From contig NC_015499.1 of assembly GCF_000212395.1 (NCBI RefSeq), positions 461,501 to 525,500 of the forward strand: 64,000 bases of DNA, read 5' to 3'. A program made the translations under genes and the position numbers. Source of the DNA: Thermodesulfobium narugense DSM 14796 (GTDB taxonomy: Bacteria; Thermodesulfobiota; Thermodesulfobiia; Thermodesulfobiales; Thermodesulfobiaceae). Every line of letters begins with the position of its first letter. The stretch's first letter is position 1. Positions 1 to 6,851 of this stretch are shown here, in pieces. The notes beneath the pieces were generated by a model, which saw nothing but the letters and a program-made list of their open reading frames with translations, was not told the DNA's origin and did not search any database.

Positions 1-1
1 C

Positions 2-226
2 CAAGTGGCAACTGATGCAATTTTAATTTCTGAGAAAAATAAGCTTTTTGCTGAAATTAACTATGAACGGTTTTTAGATAAGATGCTTAAAGATTTGAGG
101 AATAGAAAAAGGTATAGAAACATTGTTTTTGGCACAAAGTTTAGGCTTTTTATAAAAATCTTTCTTTTAGTTCAGTTGATCGTGTTTAGAGACAAAATAC
201 TTGATTTTATTCACGAGCCCTCTTAA
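2..226 (+). CDS. C-terminal fragment of an unrecognised protein
   Basis: An open frame runs in from the left edge and ends at the TAA at 224-226, so this is probably the 3' end of a gene that starts outside the window. The visible 74 residues are rich in Lys, Arg and Phe, with one hydrophobic stretch near the end (FIKIFLLVQLIVF). No motif allows a family call. It meets the COG4705 gene tail to tail and the two overlap by about 20 bases. A GTG inside the fragment could start a 73-residue ORF, but no ribosome-binding site is visible. Confidence 0.5.
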   Translation, partial: QVATDAILISEKNKLFAEINYERFLDKMLKDLRNRKRYRNIVFGTKFRLFIKIFLLVQLIVFRDKILDFIHEPS

Positions 227-1001
227 GAAACTGGTTAGGATCATCAATTTTGAAGACAATTAAGAAAAGTATTACTACCAAAATTGCAAGGGTTAATATT
301 AGGCTTACTGTAAATGATCCAAAACCAAGTCCACCAAATCTTATAGGTTTATCGGCCCAATCAGCAAATGAGGCTCCAAGAGGTCTGGTCATTATATATG
401 CAATCCAAAATGCAGCTATTTCATTAAAATCAAACATGAAATATGCAATTATTGGAATGGAGAACATTACTGTAAAAAGCAACCCTGATTCAAAATATCC
501 AAGATTGAGAGTAAAGGCAGTCATATCTCCGGCTGCTGTTCCAAGGGCAAATGTTATAACAATGGTCGCCCAATAAAATGCTTCTCGTCGTGAGGTATAT
601 ATGCTGTGTATAGAAAGAGTTTTTTCTTTGGATTTCCAGGCTGCTAAAGTTAGAATTAGTGTTATGAGAAAAAATAGAGTAGAAAAACTGTATGGGACAC
701 CCAAAACTACATGTATTACGTCGGCTATTTGAGTTCCAAATATGCTAACCATTATTACTGCGAACCAATAGTAATGCGCATAATATCTATTGCTTTTCAT
801 TTGTAGCCATATTGAACCAACGAAGATTAAACTGCATGCAATTACTGCTAAATATGGATTTGTATGAAAAACCAAATAATCTGAAGTGGCTTCTCCCATA
901 GCAGTAGAGAGAAGTTTTGCAACCCAAAAGTAAATTGTTATTTTTGGTACTTTCAAGAGGTTGCTTTCATTAAAAAATATATTTTTTAGATCTTTTTCCA
1001 T
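207..1001 (-). CDS. COG4705-type integral membrane protein
   Basis: This 264-residue protein is almost entirely hydrophobic, with about seven to eight predicted membrane spans, and has no signal peptide or cofactor motif. Three repeated Gly/Asp-containing motifs, GEATSDY, LGTAAGD and TRPLGASFADW, are typical of the COG4705 'uncharacterised membrane-anchored protein' family, which looks like an internally repeated transporter-type fold. Its function is unknown. The ATG at 1001 has no clear Shine-Dalgarno sequence. It stands alone, with about 200 non-coding bases separating it from the divergent alcohol dehydrogenase. Confidence 0.8.
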   Translation of the reverse strand: MEKDLKNIFFNESNLLKVPKITIYFWVAKLLSTAMGEATSDYLVFHTNPYLAVIACSLIFVGSIWLQMKSNRYYAHYYWFAVIMVSIFGTQIADVIHVVLGVPYSFSTLFFLITLILTLAAWKSKEKTLSIHSIYTSRREAFYWATIVITFALGTAAGDMTAFTLNLGYFESGLLFTVMFSIPIIAYFMFDFNEIAAFWIAYIMTRPLGASFADWADKPIRFGGLGFGSFTVSLILTLAILVVILFLIVFKIDDPNQFLKRARE

Positions 1002-1199
1002 TTGTCAGCAAAAAACTTTAAAAGAGTTTGAATTTATTTTTATGACTTAATGATAGCTAAAAAAAATTAGGATAAATTTAAGGTTTTTTTAGAATATTAT
1101 TATACTTTACTTTGAGTTAACTCCAAGTGATATATTTTTTCTTAAAATATTTAGAATGAATTATGAAATAAATCTTAACGCAAAAAAGGAGGTTTGATT

Positions 1200-2369
1200 A
1201 TGTACAATTTTGTATTTCAGAACACAACAAAAGTTTACTTTGGACCAAATCAGCTTTCTCACTTAGGCGAGGAGTTAAAACAATTTGGTAAAAGAGTGCT
1301 TCTTACATATGGAGGAGGTACGATTAAGAAGATTGGCCTTTATGATAAGGTTATGGATGAGCTAAAAAAGGCTGATCTTACAGTGTTTGAGTTGTCTGGT
1401 ATTGAGCCAAACCCCAGACATACAACTGTCAACAAAGGCAGAGATATATGCAAAAAGGAAAAGATTGATGTACTGCTTGCTGTTGGTGGTGGTTCTACAA
1501 TAGACTGCACTAAGTTAATTGCAGCTGCAACTTTTTATGATGGAGATAGTTGGGATCTTGTAACCCACAAAGCGCCAGTTACAAAAGCTTTGCCAGTATG
1601 TACAATATTAACCCTAGCTGCTACAGGGTCTGAAATGAATTCGGGAGCTGTTATTAGTAATATACAAACCAATGAGAAATATGGCCTTATTCATCCATTG
1701 CTTCAACCAAAGGTTTCTTTTCTTGACCCTACAAATACGTATTCTGTAAGCGCATACCAAACTGCTTGCGGTAGTGCTGATATTTTGTCTCATGTTTTTG
1801 ATGTGTTTTATTTTAATAAAGCAGAAAAGATGGATATGGTAGAGCGAGTTATGGAAGACGTTATAAAAACTGTTATTAAATATGCTCCAATTGCAATAAA
1901 AGAGCCTACTAACTATCAGGCAAGAGCAAACCTAATGTGGGCATCAAGTTGGGCTTTGAATGGATTTTTGCAAACAGGCGGCGAATTTCATGCTCCCTGT
2001 CATGCAATGGAACATGAACTTTCTGCTTTTTATGACATTACTCATGGCTTGGGTCTTGCTATACTTACACCTCGTTGGATGGAATATATCCTTGATGAGT
2101 CAAATGTCTCACAATTTAAAAAATTTGGAATTAATGTCTTTGGAATCGATCCTAAACTGCCCGATATGGAAATTGCAAGAAAAGCAATATCATCATTGAG
2201 CGACTTTTTGTTTAATAAATTAGGTCTTAAAAGCACTCTTAGTGAAGTTGGCATCGATGATAAGAATTTCAAAATTATGGCACATAAAGCCTGTAGGGGT
2301 GGGGTTTTGAGCGGATATAAACCATTGACTGAAGAAGACGTTGAAAAAATATACAGGATGTGCTTGTAG
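1200..2369 (+). CDS. Iron-containing alcohol dehydrogenase
   Basis: A group III metal-dependent NAD(P)-linked alcohol dehydrogenase of the butanol dehydrogenase/YqhD type, interconverting short-chain alcohols and aldehydes in the cytosol. The N-terminal nucleotide-binding half has GGGSTIDCTK. The C-terminal half carries the metal ligands: an Asp and a His near residues 192-200, then FHAPCHAMEHELSAFYDITH with two further His. The 389-residue length is normal. A TTG at 1194 is in frame, but AGGAGG at 1187-1192 sits seven bases before the ATG at 1200, so I chose the ATG. Monocistronic, followed by a strong hairpin. The exact substrate cannot be told from sequence. Confidence 0.93.
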   Translation: MYNFVFQNTTKVYFGPNQLSHLGEELKQFGKRVLLTYGGGTIKKIGLYDKVMDELKKADLTVFELSGIEPNPRHTTVNKGRDICKKEKIDVLLAVGGGSTIDCTKLIAAATFYDGDSWDLVTHKAPVTKALPVCTILTLAATGSEMNSGAVISNIQTNEKYGLIHPLLQPKVSFLDPTNTYSVSAYQTACGSADILSHVFDVFYFNKAEKMDMVERVMEDVIKTVIKYAPIAIKEPTNYQARANLMWASSWALNGFLQTGGEFHAPCHAMEHELSAFYDITHGLGLAILTPRWMEYILDESNVSQFKKFGINVFGIDPKLPDMEIARKAISSLSDFLFNKLGLKSTLSEVGIDDKNFKIMAHKACRGGVLSGYKPLTEEDVEKIYRMCL

Positions 2370-2380
2370 GACCATACAAA

Positions 2381-2409
2381 GCCCCGTCTCTGGTATTTAG
2401 AGGCGGGGC
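2381..2409. terminator. GC-rich hairpin between convergent units
   Basis: An 11-bp stem (GCCCCGTCTCT with AGAGGCGGGGC, one G-U pair) closes a 7-base loop. It lies 11 bases after the alcohol dehydrogenase stop and 15 bases beyond the last dsrE stop on the other strand. T-tracts are poor on both sides, so termination strength is uncertain. Its position suggests a shared bidirectional terminator. Confidence 0.75.
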
Positions 2410-2424
2410 AGCGTTTAGAAAAAA

Positions 2425-2787
2425 TTAATAATTTAATACTGAATTAGCTTCTAATATTTCTTTGATAGCCTTTCCTGCCTTTGTTAGTTCGCAGCCATCA
2501 ACTATCATTTCTTTAGTAATTCCTCTTTCTTCACAACATGGAATGCAAAGGAATATCTTTCCTCCATTTGAAAGAAAATTCTCAACATGCTTTTTTATAG
2601 GATCGTGTCCGGGAGCTTTTATGTGTTCGTAAACACCTTTCGTTACTGTATATACGCCGCTTGCCTGCAAACAAACTATTACCTCAGCGTCCATTGCAAG
2701 GGCTGCGTTAGCCATTACGTATGCAAGAGTTGCCTTTTCTGGATCTTCAGGCCCACTTGTTGACATGACTACAACTTTTTCGTTCAT
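2425..2787 (-). CDS. DsrE-family sulfur carrier, copy 1
   Basis: A 120-residue DsrE/TusD-like protein. The family holds small oligomeric persulfide carriers that pass sulfur among TusA, rhodanese-type and Dsr/Hdr-type proteins. Candidate persulfide cysteines form CIPCC (C81, C84, C85) in the usual loop before the last helices. It is the last gene of the minus-strand hdr operon, 45 bases after copy 2 and with its own AGGAGG site. Copies 1 and 2 share two perfectly identical DNA blocks (2558-2640 and 2680-2742), while their ends diverge. A role in sulfur relay to the Hdr complex is inferred from context. Confidence 0.88.
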   Translation of the reverse strand: MNEKVVVMSTSGPEDPEKATLAYVMANAALAMDAEVIVCLQASGVYTVTKGVYEHIKAPGHDPIKKHVENFLSNGGKIFLCIPCCEERGITKEMIVDGCELTKAGKAIKEILEANSVLNY

Positions 2788-2832
2788 TTTGATCGTCCTC
2801 CTTAAAATTCTTCTTTGTTTGTGACGTAAAGA

Positions 2833-3195
2833 TTAATAATTTAATGTGGTTTTTGCTTCTAATATAGCTTTCATTGCTTTGCCAGATTTGGCCATCTCAC
2901 AGCCTTCAAGTATCTGATCTTGAGAAATGTCTCTTTCCTGGCAGCAAGGTATGCAAACGTAAAATTTTCCTCCATTTGAAAGAAAATTCTCAACATGCTT
3001 TTTTATAGGATCGTGTCCGGGAGCTTTTATGTGTTCGTAAACACCTTTTGTTACCGTGTAGACTCCATTTGATTGGAGAACCATTAATACCTCAGCGTCC
3101 ATTGCAAGGGCTGCGTTAGCCATTACGTATGCAAGAGTTGCCTTTTCTGGGTTTTCTGGTCCAGAAGATAAGGTAATTACAAGTTTTTCACTCAT
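2833..3195 (-). CDS. DsrE-family sulfur carrier, copy 2
   Basis: A 120-residue DsrE-like protein, colinear and very similar to copy 1, with the same cysteine cluster (CIPCC, C81/C84/C85). The central part is identical to copy 1 at the DNA level over 83 and 63 bases. The N-terminal 15 residues and the C-terminal third differ. Gaps to its neighbours are 34 and 45 bases, consistent with one transcript. It probably acts as a cytosolic persulfide carrier with TusA. A hetero-oligomer with copies 1 and 3, as in DsrEFH, is possible but unproven. Confidence 0.88.
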   Translation of the reverse strand: MSEKLVITLSSGPENPEKATLAYVMANAALAMDAEVLMVLQSNGVYTVTKGVYEHIKAPGHDPIKKHVENFLSNGGKFYVCIPCCQERDISQDQILEGCEMAKSGKAMKAILEAKTTLNY

Positions 3196-3229
3196 TTCTA
3201 CCTCCGATTAAATTTTTTTGAGTTGATAA

Positions 3230-3592
3230 TTAATAAAACATTACTAAGTCTGACTCTGAGATGTCTAACATTGCTCTTCCTGCTCCAACTATTTGTGCAT
3301 TACTAACAAGGTCTTTTTCAGTTATGTTTCTGGCTTTGCTTGCACAAACACACAAATAAAATTTACCGCCTTGTTCTATAAAATTTTTTACATAAATTTC
3401 TAATGGATCGTAATCTTTATATGTTATTCTTTCAAACATGCCCTTGACAGCTGTAAAAACTCCTCCGCTTTGAAGCCACATAGTTACTTCATAGTCCATT
3501 GCAAAAGCAGCGTTTGCCATAATAAAAGCACCTATGACTTTTTCTGGATTATCTGGACCTGACGTAAGGGCAATAAACGCCTTCTTTGCCAT
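3230..3592 (-). CDS. DsrE-family protein, copy 3 with altered cysteines
   Basis: The third 120-residue DsrE-like protein in tandem. The family fold is clear (SGPDNPEKV, then AAFAMDYEV, then GGKFYLC), but it is much more diverged than copies 1 and 2. It keeps C81, and the C84-C85 pair is replaced (CVCAS), leaving C81 and C83. By analogy with DsrEFH, where only some subunits carry the active cysteine, this may be the structural subunit of a hetero-oligomer. It follows the hdrB-like gene by 24 bases and has a GGAGG-type ribosome-binding site. Confidence 0.82.
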   Translation of the reverse strand: MAKKAFIALTSGPDNPEKVIGAFIMANAAFAMDYEVTMWLQSGGVFTAVKGMFERITYKDYDPLEIYVKNFIEQGGKFYLCVCASKARNITEKDLVSNAQIVGAGRAMLDISESDLVMFY

Positions 3593-3616
3593 CCTTTTCC
3601 TCCACTTTTATGGACT

Positions 3617-4579
3617 CTATAAATAAGCTTTCGCTAAAATTTCTGACAGATCCAAAAAACTATCCTTTAAAGGAGTGCTTTCTTTTAGGTTTAATAAACA
3701 AATTGGACACATTGTAGTTACTACGTTTGAACAGGTTAATAAATCGTTTGCTCTTTTTGAGGCAATTTCTTTTGCCTTTTTTGGGAAAAGCGATTCAATT
3801 GGGCCACCACAACAGTGAGTGAGCTTTCTTGAAAGTTCTGGTTCTACATAATTTATTCCTGCATTTTTTAAAAGAGCTCTTGGTTCTTCGATTACTTCTT
3901 CATATCTTGCCAGGACACAGGAATCGTGGATGGCTACAATCATGTCCAGTTTGTTTTGAGGTTTGATCTTTTTTTCATACAATACTTCGATGTAATTTTT
4001 CACCTCATAATCAAATTCTGGCAAGATTTTTTTATAAACCTTTCTAAGCATATGTGTGGTGTGAGGGTCAACTGTAATAATATTTTTTACGTTGTTTTCT
4101 TTAAGGATTTTATTTAATATCTTTGCCTGATTAATTAGGGGTTCATCTATGCCGTTGTCGTATAAAAGGGTACCGACATAGAGTTCATCTTCGTATAAAT
4201 ATCCTGCTTCTACTCCAGCATACTTTAAAAGCTTGTAGATATTTTGCAAGCATCTATTTGATCGTTCTTCTTCGCTTTTGTCAGGTTTTGCGGCAAATTT
4301 GGACATTGAAGATAGGTCAATAAACTTATTAACTATTCTTCCTACTGGAGCTAGTTTCATCAGAGTGGATTCTTCCAGGTTTTCATATAGATTGGTTGCT
4401 GACTTTGTGATTGGCATAAGTTGATACATATGCCCGGTATAAATTATTGTTTCTGTGCCCTTTTTTATGTTTAAATCCTTTGCCCATGAGACAAGGCTTT
4501 TTTCTGGAACGCTAAAGACAGTCTTTCTCTTTTCAAAGTTATCGTTTAATATCCCTAAAACAGCTCCTACTTTGCTCAT
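3617..4579 (-). CDS. hdrB: HdrB/HdrD-like CCG-domain iron-sulfur protein
   Basis: Related to the catalytic [4Fe-4S] subunit of heterodisulfide reductases (HdrB/HdrD) and to DsrK. The C-terminal half keeps a full CCG domain: an HDSC motif, then HCCGGP, then MCPICLLNL. The N-terminal half aligns with the family, but YTGHMYQL has His where Cys is common, so only one cysteine-rich cluster site looks intact. An in-frame ATG at 4609 exists, but the ATG at 4579 follows TTGGAGTG at a good distance and avoids overlap with hdrC, giving 320 residues. It probably reduces or oxidises a disulfide or persulfide with electrons from HdrC and HdrA. The substrate is unknown. Confidence 0.86.
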   Translation of the reverse strand: MSKVGAVLGILNDNFEKRKTVFSVPEKSLVSWAKDLNIKKGTETIIYTGHMYQLMPITKSATNLYENLEESTLMKLAPVGRIVNKFIDLSSMSKFAAKPDKSEEERSNRCLQNIYKLLKYAGVEAGYLYEDELYVGTLLYDNGIDEPLINQAKILNKILKENNVKNIITVDPHTTHMLRKVYKKILPEFDYEVKNYIEVLYEKKIKPQNKLDMIVAIHDSCVLARYEEVIEEPRALLKNAGINYVEPELSRKLTHCCGGPIESLFPKKAKEIASKRANDLLTCSNVVTTMCPICLLNLKESTPLKDSFLDLSEILAKAYL

Positions 4580-4583
4580 TTTT

Positions 4584-4886
4584 TCACACTCCAAGCTTGC
4601 TCTTGGCAAGATAATTTCTGATAAGTCTTATGTTTTCTGTTATGTTAACATCATGTGGGCATTGCTCTTCGCACATCCTACATAAAAGGCATGAAAATAT
4701 CTGATCGGTGCTCTCAAGAATTTTTTCCTCTTCGCCTAAGAGAACATATCTAAAAAGTTTTCTGGGTAAAATATCAAAGCCTACTGGGCACAGTGCCGAG
4801 CAAGTCCCACAGTTAAAGCATGCTGATGCGTTGAAATCCTCACTTATCTTAATTTTATCTATCAATCCAGAATTGACTTTTATCAT
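4584..4886 (-). CDS. hdrC: HdrC-like ferredoxin subunit
   Basis: A 100-residue protein with two classical [4Fe-4S] binding sets, C23-C26-C29-C33 and C66-C69-C72-C76, arranged as in HdrC, the electron wire between HdrA and HdrB. It sits four bases before the hdrB-like gene and one base after the small HTH gene, so translation is probably coupled. No membrane segment is seen, so the complex should be cytosolic, unlike QmoC or DsrMK complexes that reach the membrane. Confidence 0.92.
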   Translation of the reverse strand: MIKVNSGLIDKIKISEDFNASACFNCGTCSALCPVGFDILPRKLFRYVLLGEEEKILESTDQIFSCLLCRMCEEQCPHDVNITENIRLIRNYLAKSKLGV

Positions 4887-4887
4887 C

Positions 4888-5130
4888 TTATTTCTCCTTG
4901 AGAGCGTATTTGTAATAATCGTCTCGCCTCTTTTTCGGAAGCTCTTCTACAAGGTTGTATCTACGCATTGCCATTAGGTGCATGGTAGCCTCATAGGTTG
5001 GTATATTTAGCTCCTTTGAAATTTCTGGTATTGTTTTTGGTTCACTTTTGAGCAAAGAGATTATCTTTTCGTGGAAATACATTTCGCTTTTTATAACGTG
5101 TAAAGGTGGCTTAATAAATTTTTTTAGCAT
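4888..5130 (-). CDS. Small winged-helix-like protein within the hdr operon
   Basis: An 80-residue protein whose central part (IPEISKELNIPTYEATMHLM) reads like a helix-turn-helix, followed by a basic stretch (KKRRDDYYKY) that could be the wing. It lacks any sensing domain or cysteine. Its ATG overlaps the hdrA stop by one base and hdrC follows after one base, so it is made together with the complex. It could be a DNA-binding regulator, or a winged-helix subunit that packs against the enzyme. I cannot decide between these from sequence. Confidence 0.65.
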   Translation of the reverse strand: MLKKFIKPPLHVIKSEMYFHEKIISLLKSEPKTIPEISKELNIPTYEATMHLMAMRRYNLVEELPKKRRDDYYKYALKEK

Positions 5131-6851
5131 TATTTTGCCTCCAAAAGCATAGAATTTATCATGGAATTTATTTGAGCGTGAGTGTAGCCAAGAACTTCCA
5201 GAGCATCTTCAGGACAATCAGGAACACAGCCGCCACATCCTTTACAAATTGCAGGATTTATGCTTGCAATTACTTTATCGTTTCTGTTTACAAAAGATAT
5301 TGCTTCGTATGGGCATGAATTTTCGCATAGTTTGCAACCCGTACACTTTTCTTCTATTACGTGTGCAACAGTGGGCTCAATGTCTACATAGCCTTTAATA
5401 AGAAGTGATGCCGTTTTCGATGCAGCAGCCATTGAACTAGCTACGCTTTCTGAAATATTTTTTGGGCCTTGTGATGCTCCTGCAATAAATATGCCATCTA
5501 TTACAGTTTCTACAGGTCTTAGTTTTGGATGTATTTCGTTATAAAATTTGTCTTTACCAATTGGAGTTTTTAAAATATCGTTTAGTTCTGAGTTCTCATT
5601 TGCCACCATACCATTTACAAGCACAAGCAAGTCGCAGGGAATTAAGATATCTTCCTTGGCTAACAGTCTATCCTTTACAATAATTTTTATTCTTTCGCCT
5701 TTTAGACTAATATCTGGGGGGGTTTCTTCGTCATACTTGAAGTATAAAGCTCCGCGCCTGAGATTTTCTTCATAATATTCTTCATATTTTCCGTATGTTC
5801 TTATATCTCTGTAGATGTGATATTGCTTCAAATTCTTATCGATGTCAAATGCTAAAAGAGAAGCGTAGTTAACAGCGCTGCAGCAATATCTGGAACAGTA
5901 TTTGTTGCCGTTTTCTTTGTTATTTTCTCGTGAGCCAACACAGTAAATATAGGCTATCTCTCTAATTTTTTGACCATTAAAGACCAGTTCGCCCTTTTTA
6001 ACGTTATTGGCTAACAACTTCTTAAAATCTACCAAAGTTATTACATTTGGATGTCCATAACCAAATTCATTTGGTTTAGGAGTATAGGGTTTAAATCCTG
6101 TTGTTAAAATTATTGAACCGACGTTTAGAGTTAATTTTTCGTCTCCAGACATTATGTCACATTCAAAATTTCCCACGCTGCCTTGTTTTTTTATTAGTTT
6201 TGCATTGGTATAAATGTTGATGTTATTTCTTTTTTTGATCTCTTTTTCAAGTTCCTCTATTAGTTCAGAACCATTTTTGTTGTCAGGAAAGACAACGCCT
6301 ATGTCCTTTAGGTTACCACCTATTTTGGATTCTTTCTCTATTACGTGGGCAAAGATTCCCATATCGGATAATGCTAAAGCGCACCTTAAGCCTGATATGC
6401 CTCCTCCTACTATTAAAGCCTGATTAACAGTGTTTACCCTTAATGGAGTGAGTGGGACGGAATTTCTAGTTTTTGCAATACCTGCTCTTACTAAGTCAAT
6501 TGCCTTTGCAGTTGCTGCTTCTTTGTTGTGAGTGTGTGCCCATGAACACTGCTCTCTAATATTTACCTGAGTATATTGGTAAGGGTTAAGTCCTGCCCTC
6601 TGTGCCATATTTTGAAAGGTCTTCAAATGAAGTTTTGGAGAGCAAGAAGCTATTACAATTCCGTCTAGATTCTTTTCTTTTATTGCGTTTATCATTTCTG
6701 TCTGAGCGCTGTCAGAACACGTAAACATATTGGTCTTTGCATATGCTACGCCTTCATCATTTGCTACTGCATCTTTTACCTTCTCTACGTCCACATAGTC
6801 TGATATGTTTCCACCACAATAACATACAAAAACGCCAATTCTACCGCTCAT
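5130..6851 (-). CDS. hdrA: HdrA-like FAD/iron-sulfur flavoprotein
   Basis: A 573-residue HdrA, the flavoprotein core of heterodisulfide-reductase-like complexes. In order: an N-terminal domain beginning GVFVCYCGG with the conserved CSPKLH, an FAD-binding GGGISGLRCALAL near residue 150, the cysteine-containing CVGSRENN and YCSRYCCSAVNYA region, and a C-terminal two-cluster ferredoxin (CTGCKLCENSCP and CKGCGGCVPDCP) at about 505-555. The family can split electrons at the FAD (flavin-based bifurcation). Whether this one does is not visible. It overlaps the hdrA/gltD fusion gene by four bases (ATGA), implying coupled translation and probably a heterodimer of two HdrA-type subunits. Confidence 0.94.
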   Translation of the reverse strand: MSGRIGVFVCYCGGNISDYVDVEKVKDAVANDEGVAYAKTNMFTCSDSAQTEMINAIKEKNLDGIVIASCSPKLHLKTFQNMAQRAGLNPYQYTQVNIREQCSWAHTHNKEAATAKAIDLVRAGIAKTRNSVPLTPLRVNTVNQALIVGGGISGLRCALALSDMGIFAHVIEKESKIGGNLKDIGVVFPDNKNGSELIEELEKEIKKRNNINIYTNAKLIKKQGSVGNFECDIMSGDEKLTLNVGSIILTTGFKPYTPKPNEFGYGHPNVITLVDFKKLLANNVKKGELVFNGQKIREIAYIYCVGSRENNKENGNKYCSRYCCSAVNYASLLAFDIDKNLKQYHIYRDIRTYGKYEEYYEENLRRGALYFKYDEETPPDISLKGERIKIIVKDRLLAKEDILIPCDLLVLVNGMVANENSELNDILKTPIGKDKFYNEIHPKLRPVETVIDGIFIAGASQGPKNISESVASSMAAASKTASLLIKGYVDIEPTVAHVIEEKCTGCKLCENSCPYEAISFVNRNDKVIASINPAICKGCGGCVPDCPEDALEVLGYTHAQINSMINSMLLEAK

